Notes: generated from the sequence alone by a model not told the origin. Positions 1 to 5,844 are shown, counted from the first letter of the stretch. The stretch: 7,310 nt of DNA from Halanaerobiales bacterium (GCA_016278435.1 JADQBU010000370.1:1-7310), one strand, 5' to 3'. Numbers and translations: made by a program.

Positions 1-176
1 ATTAATCCCTTACCGGCCTCAGTTCCATCACCCATTTTGGCCTCAAAACTGATTCCGTCATCGATCCAGTTCATGGCACCGGCTTCAGCAATAACCGTCT
101 CAGCCGGATCCAATTCCACCTCAACTACCTGCATATCATCACCAATGATTTCATAGTCAATCTCATGGCTCTTCAT
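1..176 (-). CDS. TIGR00266/AIM24-family protein, N-terminal part (runs off left edge)
   Basis: The first 58 codons are visible, starting MKSHEIDYEIIGDDMQVVEV and continuing through a conserved AGAMNWIDDGISFEAKMGDG stretch. Glycine-rich beta-strand starts of this kind, with an AGAM(x) signature, are typical of the TIGR00266 / AIM24 (former DUF124) family, whose members are usually about 220-270 residues. The biochemical role in bacteria is not established; the fold is a beta-barrel-like mitochondrial-biogenesis-type domain. The ATG at 174-176 is supported by a good ribosome binding site, GGAAGGGAG, about 8 bases upstream. The gene lies 80 bases downstream of rsgA on the same strand. I see no GC-rich terminator hairpin in the gap, so co-transcription with rsgA is possible. 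The gap is AT-rich and could also hold a weak promoter of its own. The C-terminus lies outside the window. Confidence 0.8.
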   Translation of the reverse strand, partial: MKSHEIDYEIIGDDMQVVEVELDPAETVIAEAGAMNWIDDGISFEAKMGDGTEAGKGL

Positions 177-256
177 ATTTTATATCTCCCTTCCAGTTTT
201 TCGAATTGTTAAAATATAATTCTTTATATACTATACTTTTCCTGCAGAAACATATA

Positions 257-1297
257 CTATTTTTGTCCCATAAGTTCTTTCCATTTTATTCTTTCTGCAT
301 AGCCGGCACTATGGCTCTGCTTTAATTCCAGATATTTCATTTCCCTCTGCATTTTGTGGTAATTATCTAATCTCTCCTGTTCTAACTCGCCAGATTCAAT
401 TGCTTTTTTTACTGCACAACCCGGTTCATGATCATGCTGACAGTCCCGGAATTTACATTTTTTAGACAGTTTTTTAATCTCAGAAAAGGTAGTATCAATC
501 CCATCATCACAACCCCACAATTGTATCTCCCTTAACCCAGGTGTATCGATGATCATTCCTTCTGATAGAAAAATTAGTTCTTTATTGGTAGTAGTATGTC
601 TTCCCCTACCGTCATCCTCACGTATTTCAGCTGTTTTTTGCACGTTTTCACCTGTAATCTTATTGATTAGAGTTGACTTTCCTACCCCGGAAGAACCAAG
701 AAGGGCAACTGTTTTACCTTCCTTAAAGTATTGTGATAATTCATCCAGCCCTTCCCCGGTAAAACAACTTATAACATGAACAGGAACAGCTGTTGAAATG
801 GTTTGAATTGCCTCCAGTTTTTCATCCAGATTTTCGATTAAGTCAGATTTGTTCAATATAATTACAGGATCAGCTCCACTATTCCAGATCAATGTCAGAT
901 ATCTTTCAATTCTTCTCGGATTAAAATCACTGTTTAAAGCATTAACCTGAAAAATTGTATCTATATTAGCAGCAATAACCTGCTCTTCAGTTTTATTTCC
1001 AGCAACTTTTCTGGAAAATTTACTCTTTCTGCTGAGAATATAATGAATTATGGCCTTATCTTCTCCAGGTAATGGTGATATTACTACCCAGTCTCCAACC
1101 ACCGGGAAATCCTGCGGGCCTTCTGCCATATATCTCAGTTTGCCTGTCACTTCTCCGGTAATTTCTCCAGCTTCAGTTACGATATTATATAGATGTTTAT
1201 ACTCAGCAATAATCCTTCCAACTTTATAACCTTTATTCTTATATTCATGAAATTTTTCCTCAAAATGTTGGTTCCAACCCAGTTTATTTAAATTCAA
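257..1297 (-). CDS. rsgA: RsgA-family small ribosomal subunit biogenesis GTPase (long form)
   Basis: RsgA (YjeQ/EngC) is a GTPase that binds the 30S subunit late in its maturation and checks the decoding site. The order of the GTPase motifs is circularly permuted, as is diagnostic for the family. Numbered from the TTG start, G4 NKSD is at about 149-152, the P-loop GSSGVGKST at about 201-209, the switch I threonines (RGRHTTT) at about 231-237 and G3 DTPG at about 251-254. An N-terminal OB-fold covers about residues 25-95. A C-terminal zinc knuckle has Cys281, Cys286, His288 and Cys294. The length of about 346 residues and the LNLNKLGWNxHFEEKF opening match the longer RsgA type found beside the roughly 300-residue form in many Firmicutes, so a second paralogue may exist elsewhere. 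I chose TTG at 1295-1297 because AAAGGGG (1306-1312) lies 8 bases upstream. The in-frame ATG at 1339 sits inside a terminator hairpin and lacks a ribosome binding site. A strong promoter and a structured leader precede the gene. Confidence 0.93.
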   Translation of the reverse strand: MNLNKLGWNQHFEEKFHEYKNKGYKVGRIIAEYKHLYNIVTEAGEITGEVTGKLRYMAEGPQDFPVVGDWVVISPLPGEDKAIIHYILSRKSKFSRKVAGNKTEEQVIAANIDTIFQVNALNSDFNPRRIERYLTLIWNSGADPVIILNKSDLIENLDEKLEAIQTISTAVPVHVISCFTGEGLDELSQYFKEGKTVALLGSSGVGKSTLINKITGENVQKTAEIREDDGRGRHTTTNKELIFLSEGMIIDTPGLREIQLWGCDDGIDTTFSEIKKLSKKCKFRDCQHDHEPGCAVKKAIESGELEQERLDNYHKMQREMKYLELKQSHSAGYAERIKWKELMGQK

Positions 1298-1305
1298 TTT
1301 TATAT

Positions 1306-1312
1306 CCCCTTT
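1306..1312 (-). promoter_or_regulatory. Ribosome binding site deciding the rsgA start
   Basis: On the minus strand this reads AAAGGGG and is followed after 8 bases by TTG (1297-1295), which opens the conserved LNLNKLGWN stretch. The only in-frame ATG further upstream (1339-1337) has no purine-rich site in front of it. Confidence 0.75.
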
Positions 1313-1326
1313 ATAATTTTTTAAAT

Positions 1327-1361
1327 AAAAAAATGCCATGGATTAATAAACCCACAGCATT
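1327..1361 (-). terminator. Intrinsic terminator (attenuator) in the rsgA leader
   Basis: Read as minus-strand RNA, AAUGCUGUGG (1361-1352) pairs with CCAUGGCAUU (1341-1332) over 10 base pairs, two of them G-U. The loop is the 10-base GUUUAUUAAU, and the 3' side runs straight into a U tract (seven U at 1333-1327, the first two in the stem base, then AUUU). It stands between the promoter at 1567-1595 and the rsgA start at 1297, so it would end transcription before the gene unless disrupted. Its loop plus the first closing base is segment C of the alternative pairing system described for the leader. The stem is of moderate strength. Confidence 0.65.
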
Positions 1362-1508
1362 GTAGTTATCTCTAGTAAGATTTTTTAACAAAACCTTTAA
1401 AGTTTATTAATCAGTTCTCTTTTGTTAATCAGGGCATAGAAATCCCCTGGACCTTGCAGTTAATTTTTAAATAAATTAACCATCTTGAACAAAAGAAATA
1501 TAATTTAT

Positions 1509-1535
1509 TTACCTGATTAATAAACTCACCCTCAT
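1509..1535 (-). CDS. Putative leader peptide MRVSLLIR
   Basis: This is an 8-codon ORF (ATG 1535-1533, TAA 1511-1509) encoding MRVSLLIR. It lies about 25 bases after the predicted transcription start of the rsgA leader. AAAGGUG (1552-1546) ends 10 bases before the ATG and is a credible ribosome binding site. Codons 4 to 8 contain pairing segment A, so a ribosome on this ORF would block the A:B helix and free B for segment C. Length, position and overlap are what is expected of a regulatory leader peptide. The sequence has no run of one amino acid, which argues against classical amino-acid-starvation attenuation. It would fit better with general translation sensing or drug-stalled ribosomes. 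Translation is not proven. Confidence 0.5.
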   Translation of the reverse strand: MRVSLLIR

Positions 1536-1566
1536 ATAAACACCACACCTTTGAAATTATGTCCTT

Positions 1567-1595
1567 ATTATAAGCTAAACGATGGTAAATGTCAA
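1567..1595 (-). promoter_or_regulatory. Consensus sigma-A promoter for rsgA
   Basis: On the minus strand the -35 box TTGACA (1595-1590) and the -10 box TATAAT (1572-1567) are both perfect, with the ideal 17-base spacer. Transcription should start near 1560 and run into the leader ORF and rsgA. A fully consensus promoter ahead of a leader terminator suggests constant initiation with control after initiation. The -35 box touches the apparent right end of a decayed IS200/IS605-type element. Confidence 0.85.
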
Positions 1596-1724
1596 TGAAC
1601 CTCTCCACTTAAATTTAAGATTTAGATGGAACTTCTCAATACTTCACACATACAAAGTAAGGTATGTGCTAATAGTTGAGTTTGAACGAAGTTTAGTATT
1701 TAAGTTTTTGCACCTAAATCTAGG
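1596..1724 (-). other. IS605-type right end with omega-RNA-like fold
   Basis: As minus-strand RNA, AGAUUUAGGUG (1721-1711) can pair with CAUCUAAAUCU (1628-1618) over 11 base pairs with one G-U. This encloses a perfect 7-base-pair hairpin, CACAUAC/GUAUGUG (1668-1662 with 1653-1647, 8-base loop). A palindrome, CTTAAATTTAAG, follows at 1608-1619, then GGAGAGGTTCA. In IS200/IS605 elements the 3' end of tnpB and the right end form the guide-RNA scaffold, with the flanking DNA as guide. Expression of this relic is unknown. Confidence 0.4.
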
Positions 1725-1978
1725 CAACTTTTATTCGTTCTGGAGGGGTCACAACTCCATTATCCCTAGCTTGATTAACAAGTTCAGGAATACATTTTTG
1801 ATTCAAAAATTTACGCATTATATTTAATGAGCCATTAACATCAGCATTTATAGTTACATCTATATTAGATTTAAAGAGGCCTCGTTTAACTCTACGAGAA
1901 ATGTTTTAATGCCTGTTGTCTATTATCTTACCACGAGGTTTAATCCTTATGAGTAGAGAGCTTAAAAGCAATCGTCAT
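1720..1978 (-). pseudogene. TnpB C-terminal remnant, IS200/IS605 family
   Basis: The last 61 codons are open (1905-1720, ending in TAG). They read SRRVKRGLFKS, then TINADVNGSLNIMRK, then NGVVTPPERIKVA. The RxKRGLF and NADVNGSxNI blocks are hallmarks of the TnpB RNA-guided nuclease C-terminus, and the aspartate of NADVNG is the last RuvC catalytic residue. Just upstream in that frame is a TAA at 1908-1906. Further upstream, traces of the usual (T)HEExYTSxCSFLDN region appear only by changing frame: ATG-frame THKD, stop, TSW, stop near 1950-1930, and an IIDN stretch near 1920. The gene is therefore frameshifted, stopped and missing the N-terminal 80 percent or so (the family is about 370-430 residues). 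It cannot encode a working nuclease. Confidence 0.75.
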
Positions 1979-2023
1979 TCTGCTTTTGGCCTAGAAGTTA
2001 CTATATTATTTCTACTAGTGGTG

Positions 2024-3151
2024 TTAAATTGATTCTTTTATATAACCTACTGTTAAACCACCAATCATAAATAACCCAGCATATCCAACAACTGGATATA
2101 AATATCTTACTAGATTTGTAAATCCAAACTGGCTGGCTACCAATGCAATAATACTGGTTATAATAACCCCCCATTTATATTTAACTGTTCCCGGGTCAGT
2201 AAAACGAACAACAAACCCATACAGGTTGCCTATAGCAGTGGTATAAACTTCTGCCAGTAGTATTCCACTGTATAATAACTGTACTCCAGTAGCGAACTGG
2301 CCAGCAATAAAAATCATAGGTATTTCAAAACCGGCAGCATCGGGCATATTTAATAGTAGTGCAAAAAGAATTGCTCCTGCACCTAATCCAAGCCCCAGAC
2401 CACCCCAGACAGAACCCTTTTTCAACTTCTTTTCATCTTGTACTTCTGCCCCCAGTGGAGCTAAAACTGCTACAGCTATCACTAAATTATATGATGCATA
2501 GACAAATGCTGATAAAAACCAGTGTGGTACAGGTGGCTGCCCTGTCACAGGTAATTGTAATTGCGACAGAGATATCGGTAATTTGTTGAATACTGTGAAG
2601 ATAGTTAAAGAAAAAACCCCTGTTAAAAGTAATGGAACCACAAAACTTATCGCAGAAATAACACCACGAATTCCCAGTAGTGTTGTTCCCAGAGCTGCTG
2701 CTATCATGATAATATTTCCCAGTAAAGAAGGTACACCAAATTGTTCATATAGTATTGCCCCTGCCCCTGCAACCATGGCTGTTAAAGCCCCAAAAAGGAA
2801 AAAGGTAATTACAATATCTATCATTAAACCCAGCCATCTACCACCTACATATTTTATGACCTGCAGATGAGAGCTGGCCCTATATTTTAATCCCAATTTC
2901 AAAATAATAAAACCATAAAAGCCAAATATAAATGTAGTCATAATAAGTGCCAGAAAACCATTGATACCAAAATAGCCGAAAAATTGTAATACTTCCTGTC
3001 CGGAAGCAAAACCAGCACCAACAACTGTCCCTATATAAGTAGCAGCAATCTTAAAAACTGAGATCTCCTTTATTAATTTACTGCCCTTATCACTATTCTT
3101 GTCACTTTTATTTGAATTTATTAAATTCAAGTATTTTTTATTTTTTATCAC
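2024..3151 (-). CDS. YkvI-type multi-pass membrane protein (putative transporter)
   Basis: The product is a roughly 375-residue integral membrane protein with about ten hydrophobic segments. After a polar, Lys/Asn/Ser-rich N-terminal tail of about 30 residues, the first membrane helix carries TYIGTVVGAGFASGQEVLQFF. This broken-helix glycine motif is characteristic of the YkvI family and of LeuT-fold amino acid permeases in general. Later segments include the region around residues 115-135 (a Gly/Ala-rich helix), 215-235, 250-270 and 330-370. The substrate is not known, and the transporter role is inferred from the fold. The frame is open to a TTG at 3157. I prefer the GTG at 3151-3149, because GGTGAT (3162-3157) sits 5 bases before it and overlaps the TTG. 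A TATAAT at 3176-3171 is close to the start and would give a very short leader. The gene is divergent from the sigma factor operon. Downstream lies only the IS remnant, with no strong terminator. Confidence 0.82.
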   Translation of the reverse strand: MIKNKKYLNLINSNKSDKNSDKGSKLIKEISVFKIAATYIGTVVGAGFASGQEVLQFFGYFGINGFLALIMTTFIFGFYGFIILKLGLKYRASSHLQVIKYVGGRWLGLMIDIVITFFLFGALTAMVAGAGAILYEQFGVPSLLGNIIMIAAALGTTLLGIRGVISAISFVVPLLLTGVFSLTIFTVFNKLPISLSQLQLPVTGQPPVPHWFLSAFVYASYNLVIAVAVLAPLGAEVQDEKKLKKGSVWGGLGLGLGAGAILFALLLNMPDAAGFEIPMIFIAGQFATGVQLLYSGILLAEVYTTAIGNLYGFVVRFTDPGTVKYKWGVIITSIIALVASQFGFTNLVRYLYPVVGYAGLFMIGGLTVGYIKESI

Positions 3152-3340
3152 AAACAATCACCCATAATTTATTATACTCAAATAACTTAACTTTAATTAA
3201 TTTACTTAGCTAAATAACAGAACTTCACATAAGTTAAATAAATGACAAATCAAACAATTATATGATAATATTATCTTATATTTTTCAATTTAAACCAGTG
3301 TATTTTTGATAATATAGTTTCAAAAAAATAAATATTTTAT

Positions 3341-3365
3341 GGAACAAAATTGCTAATAACACGTC
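3341..3365 (+). promoter_or_regulatory. ECF-type promoter of the sigma/anti-sigma operon
   Basis: GGAAC (3341-3345), 16 bases, then CGTC (3362-3365) matches the GAAC-type -35 and CGTC/CGTA-type -10 used by sigma-W/sigma-X-like ECF factors. It ends about 28 bases before the GTG start of the ECF sigma gene, so autoregulation is likely. A possible weaker housekeeping promoter, TTGATA-N17-TAAATA (3306-3334), lies just upstream. Confidence 0.65.
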
Positions 3366-3393
3366 TAAATGTTTTGAAAGGAGTGAGAAATAG

Positions 3394-3975
3394 GTGGCAT
3401 TATCTGATAATGAACTAATATATGAATTTAACCATGGTAATAAACATGCCTTTACAGAACTAATTGAGCGTTATCAACACAAAGTTTATAATTCAACTTA
3501 CCGTATGCTGGGTAACCATGAAGATGCCCTGGATATGGCCCAGGAAAGTTTTATCAGGGTCTATAAAAATTTAAATAAGTTCCAGGTTAAATCAAGTTTT
3601 TCTACCTGGTTATTCCGTATTACAACCAACATTTGTCGTGATGAATTGAGAAAAAGACAGCGAAGATTAAAAACATACGATCTTGAGGAAAACAAAGATG
3701 AGGAAAATATTAGACAGAATTTAGAGGATACAGGTGATCCAGAAAAAGTATTTATTAAAAATGAATTGAGTGAAACTATCCAGAAAAAAGTTGATCAACT
3801 ACCACCAGAACAGAAAATCGTCTTTGTCTTAAGAGAATTTGAGGGATTTAGTTACAGTGAAATTACAGACATTTTAGAAATATCATGCGGAACAGTTAAG
3901 TCAAGGTTAAGTAGGGCGCGCAGATTTTTGCGTGATGATTTAAACAAAATTTATAAGAATGGAGGATTAATATGA
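3394..3975 (+). CDS. ECF-type RNA polymerase sigma factor (RpoE/SigW-like)
   Basis: This 193-residue protein has the two-domain ECF layout. Region 2 spans about residues 19-88 and includes the DALDMAQESFIRVYKNL core-binding segment and the FSTWLFRITTNICRDELRKRQRR -10 recognition helix. An acidic, variable linker covers about 95-125. Region 4 spans about 126-180, with LPPEQKIVFVLREFEGFSYSEI followed by the ISCGTVKSRLSRARRFLR helix-turn-helix that reads the -35 element. Length is standard for the family. The GTG start is supported by AAAGGAG (3377-3383) 10 bases upstream. The gene ends in TGA overlapping the ATG of the anti-sigma gene (ATGA), and the anti-sigma ribosome binding site GGAGG lies in its last codons, so the two proteins should be made in a coupled ratio. 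The ECF promoter at 3341-3365 suggests it transcribes its own operon. Which stress it answers cannot be read from the sequence. Confidence 0.93.
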   Translation: MALSDNELIYEFNHGNKHAFTELIERYQHKVYNSTYRMLGNHEDALDMAQESFIRVYKNLNKFQVKSSFSTWLFRITTNICRDELRKRQRRLKTYDLEENKDEENIRQNLEDTGDPEKVFIKNELSETIQKKVDQLPPEQKIVFVLREFEGFSYSEITDILEISCGTVKSRLSRARRFLRDDLNKIYKNGGLI

Positions 3976-5162
3976 AACACGAAGAGATCAAAGAACTGCT
4001 TCCTCTATATATAGATAATGATCTTACAGATCAGGAAAAAACAATTCTGGAGCATCATCTGCAGGAATGTGAAGAATGCCAGGAAGAATTAAAAAAGTAC
4101 CAGGAAAACCGCGAATTACTATTATCCCTGAGAAAAGAAAAAGTACCAAAAAATCTAGTTGAAACAGTCATGAATAAGTTTGACCAGGAAATAAAAGAAA
4201 AGGAGCCAACCAATAAGATGGATATTTCATTAAAAAGAATTAAAGATTTTATTACATCACCGGTTAAAGTACCGGCAGGAGTAATGGGTTTAGCTGCTGT
4301 CATTTTAATAATAGCAATAACCGGTTTGCCTGCTGTTTTCCAGAACAATAACGATTTTTTGTCTAATAATAAAACGGTAGATTATTATACTGAAGATTAT
4401 CTCGCTGCTCCAGAATCTTTTTCTACTTCAGATACGACAAGGTCAAAAGCATTGGATAGTTCACAGCAACAAAGCTTCAATCTTTCAGACACCACAAATC
4501 CAAATACTGATTTTGAACAAAAAATAATAAAAACAGCTGATTTAATTATAGAATTAAGTAATATTGATAATATCAACAATAATATAGTTAGCCTTATTGA
4601 AGGATATGATGGATACATTGCAAACTCCAGAAACTGGCTCAACCAGTATAATCAGAAATCTTTCTGGTTTGAAATTAAAGTGCCTGCAGATAATTTTAAT
4701 ATAGTATTAGAAAAACTGGCAGGGAAAGAATATGGTCAGTTAATCTCCCGTACTGTCTCCAGTCAGGATGTTACAGAAGAATATATGGATCTGGATATTA
4801 GATTGGAAAATTTATTATCACAGGAAGAAAGATACCGGCAACTACTTGATAAGGCAACCGGTGTTGAAGATATGCTGAAAATAGAAAATGAACTCACTAG
4901 AATAAGAACCGAAGTTGAAAGATTACAGGGACGTAAAAATTATCTGGATAACCGCATAAGCTTCAGTACAATAACTGTCGAGTTTAGACAACCTGAACCG
5001 ATTACTTCCGGGACTCCGGGCATCATCCGGGCCATTAGAAATGCTGCCAGTAAAATGGTTGACCAATTTTATAAAATAATAATTTTAATTGGTACAGCTA
5101 TACCGTACCTCCTGATTGTTGCTGCTGGATATCTGGTCTATAGAAGGTCAAGGCGTCGCTAA
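3972..5162 (+). CDS. Membrane anti-sigma factor: zinc domain fused to DUF4349
   Basis: The product is a 396-residue membrane protein and very probably the partner of the ECF factor encoded just before it. The N-terminus has a ZAS-type zinc motif, His3 then His29-x3-Cys33-x2-Cys36, in a helical domain that binds and holds the sigma factor in the cytoplasm. A first membrane helix lies at about residues 101-123. A Ser/Thr/Asn-rich linker (about 124-180) leads to a DUF4349 domain (about 182-340) expected outside the cell. It includes IIKTADLIIEL, the WFEIKVPADNF strand and a coiled-coil segment, about 270-325. A second membrane helix (about 367-390) ends in a basic RRSRRR tail, putting both termini in the cytoplasm. 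ATG overlaps the sigma stop (ATGA), with GGAGG at 3961-3965. What DUF4349 senses, and whether release is by proteolysis, is unknown. Domain calls are by pattern recognition. Confidence 0.88.
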   Translation: MKHEEIKELLPLYIDNDLTDQEKTILEHHLQECEECQEELKKYQENRELLLSLRKEKVPKNLVETVMNKFDQEIKEKEPTNKMDISLKRIKDFITSPVKVPAGVMGLAAVILIIAITGLPAVFQNNNDFLSNNKTVDYYTEDYLAAPESFSTSDTTRSKALDSSQQQSFNLSDTTNPNTDFEQKIIKTADLIIELSNIDNINNNIVSLIEGYDGYIANSRNWLNQYNQKSFWFEIKVPADNFNIVLEKLAGKEYGQLISRTVSSQDVTEEYMDLDIRLENLLSQEERYRQLLDKATGVEDMLKIENELTRIRTEVERLQGRKNYLDNRISFSTITVEFRQPEPITSGTPGIIRAIRNAASKMVDQFYKIIILIGTAIPYLLIVAAGYLVYRRSRRR

Positions 5163-5190
5163 AATAGATAGTATTCAGTTATTAAACATT

Positions 5191-5223
5191 TAAACCCCGG
5201 TCATATTATAATGCCGGGGTTTA
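5191..5223. terminator. Bidirectional intrinsic terminator between convergent operons
   Basis: TAAACCCCGG (5191-5200) and CCGGGGTTTA (5214-5223) form a perfect 10-base-pair stem with a 13-base loop. The GC-rich core with A/T flanks gives a U-rich tail in both directions. It lies 28 bases after the anti-sigma stop (plus) and 38 bases after the grpB-family stop (minus), so it can serve both. Confidence 0.85.
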
Positions 5224-5261
5224 TTAGACCAGTTGTTAACATGTAAGTTTATATTTTAAAT

Positions 5262-5843
5262 TCAGTACTTTAAAATACCATCTTCATTATAACTGGTAGG
5301 ATTATTTGAATTATATTTACAACTTCTCCAGCTAACAGCCTTCCTATCAATTTCTTTAATAAAACTACTTTTCCCCTCAGAATAACCCACTGCATCATGT
5401 CTATATTCCTCAGCTAATTTTTCTTTTAATACGGAATATTGTTCTGCCTCTTCCGGGTGTGAATTTAAATAATCCCTGAAACAGATATGTCTACTTATCT
5501 CCGGATTACCTATTTCAAATACATGTACATGGTGAGTATGCTGGGGTTCACCTTTCTGAAAATACCTTCTTTCCGGTATCCCAAATTCTCCTTTAGCCAT
5601 ATAGCCTATTTTCTCCATCCTTTTATTATATTCATCTACTTTTGTAATGTTCTTTACTTCTACTAAAATATCTATTACAGGTTTGGCTTTTATACCCTTA
5701 ATGGCTGTACTCCCTATATGATGAATTGCGATAGTGTTTTTAATGATATTTTTAATTTTTGCAGCTTCTTTTTCATATGCATTTTCCCATTCATTATTAT
5801 GATTAACTACCTCGATTACCCTTTTTCTTCCTGTATTTCCCAT
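5262..5843 (-). CDS. GrpB family protein (UPF0157, nucleotidyltransferase-like fold)
   Basis: This protein of about 193 residues belongs to the GrpB/UPF0157 family, which has a nucleotidyltransferase-like fold and usually no firmly assigned reaction. The signature HIGSTAIKGIKAKPVIDILV lies near residues 42-61. It is followed by a GEFGIPERRYF segment, the histidine-rich THHVHVFE motif and the FRDYLNSHPEEAEQYSVLKEKLA helix. The ordinary domain ends near residue 172. The last 20 or so residues (WRSCKYNSNNPTSYNEDGI...) are polar and not part of the family core. ATG at 5843-5841 starts one base after the typA TAA stop, so the two genes are almost certainly co-transcribed and probably translationally coupled. 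An in-frame GTG at 5852 overlapping the typA end is an alternative start. I prefer the ATG, with GAGTGAT just upstream. The role is unknown; the typA link may be only an operon accident. Confidence 0.88.
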   Translation of the reverse strand: MGNTGRKRVIEVVNHNNEWENAYEKEAAKIKNIIKNTIAIHHIGSTAIKGIKAKPVIDILVEVKNITKVDEYNKRMEKIGYMAKGEFGIPERRYFQKGEPQHTHHVHVFEIGNPEISRHICFRDYLNSHPEEAEQYSVLKEKLAEEYRHDAVGYSEGKSSFIKEIDRKAVSWRSCKYNSNNPTSYNEDGILKY

Positions 5844-5844
5844 T

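Larger units (their letters stand above)
1298..1560 (-). ncRNA. Structured 5' leader of rsgA with mutually exclusive pairings (putative attenuator)
   Basis: This is the roughly 260-base untranslated leader between the promoter and the rsgA start. Segment A (1525-1513, GUUUAUUAAUCAG) is perfectly complementary over 13 bases to segment B (1414-1402, CUGAUUAAUAAAC). The A:B helix is extended inward by a second perfect 9-base repeat (1496-1488 with 1426-1418). It encloses an 8-base-pair hairpin (1480-1473 with 1466-1459) and a small CAGGG/CCCUG hairpin (1449-1445 with 1434-1430). Segment C (1351-1341, GUUUAUUAAUC) also pairs with B over 11 perfect bases plus two G-U pairs, and it is the loop of the terminator at 1327-1361. 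Segment A lies inside an 8-codon ORF. This is an anti-antiterminator / antiterminator / terminator arrangement. I see no T-box or known riboswitch core motif. Structure is read directly from the sequence; regulatory function is inferred. Confidence 0.65.
1596..1980 (-). mobile_element. Decayed IS200/IS605-type element (tnpB 3' end plus right end)
   Basis: The block combines a degenerate tnpB C-terminus (1720-about 1978) with about 125 bases of structured non-coding sequence that ends in GAGAGGUUCA next to the rsgA -35 box. No tnpA and no intact tnpB are present. The left boundary cannot be seen: the sequence simply fades into the region after the ykvI-like gene, whose stop is at 2024. The right boundary at about 1596 is inferred from the end of the structured region and the start of the promoter. 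IS200/IS605 elements lack terminal inverted repeats and target duplications, so none were expected. Confidence 0.6.

Noticed and set aside
1298..1560. Known riboswitch or T-box in the rsgA leader
   Set aside because: I looked for a T-box bulge sequence and for recognisable riboswitch cores and saw none; the leader ORF and A/B/C pairing explain the structure better.
1582..1827. Plus-strand open frame of 81 codons
   Set aside because: It runs antisense through the IS right end and the tnpB remnant, has no ribosome binding site and resembles nothing known; it is a chance frame.
1964..1987. Hairpin AAAAGCA/TGCTTTT as a terminator for the ykvI-like gene
   Set aside because: The stem is only 7 base pairs with two G-C pairs and a 10-base loop, and it falls inside degenerate tnpB sequence; too weak to call.
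2359..2870. Plus-strand open frames opposite the ykvI-like gene
   Set aside because: They are antisense shadows with no start signals or family resemblance.
3155..3157. TTG at 3157 as start of the ykvI-like gene
   Set aside because: It overlaps the GGTGAT ribosome binding site; the GTG two codons later has correct spacing.
3306..3334. Sigma-A promoter TTGATA-N17-TAAATA for the sigma operon
   Set aside because: The -35 is good but the -10 matches poorly; the ECF-type motif just downstream is more convincing. Noted only as a possible second promoter.
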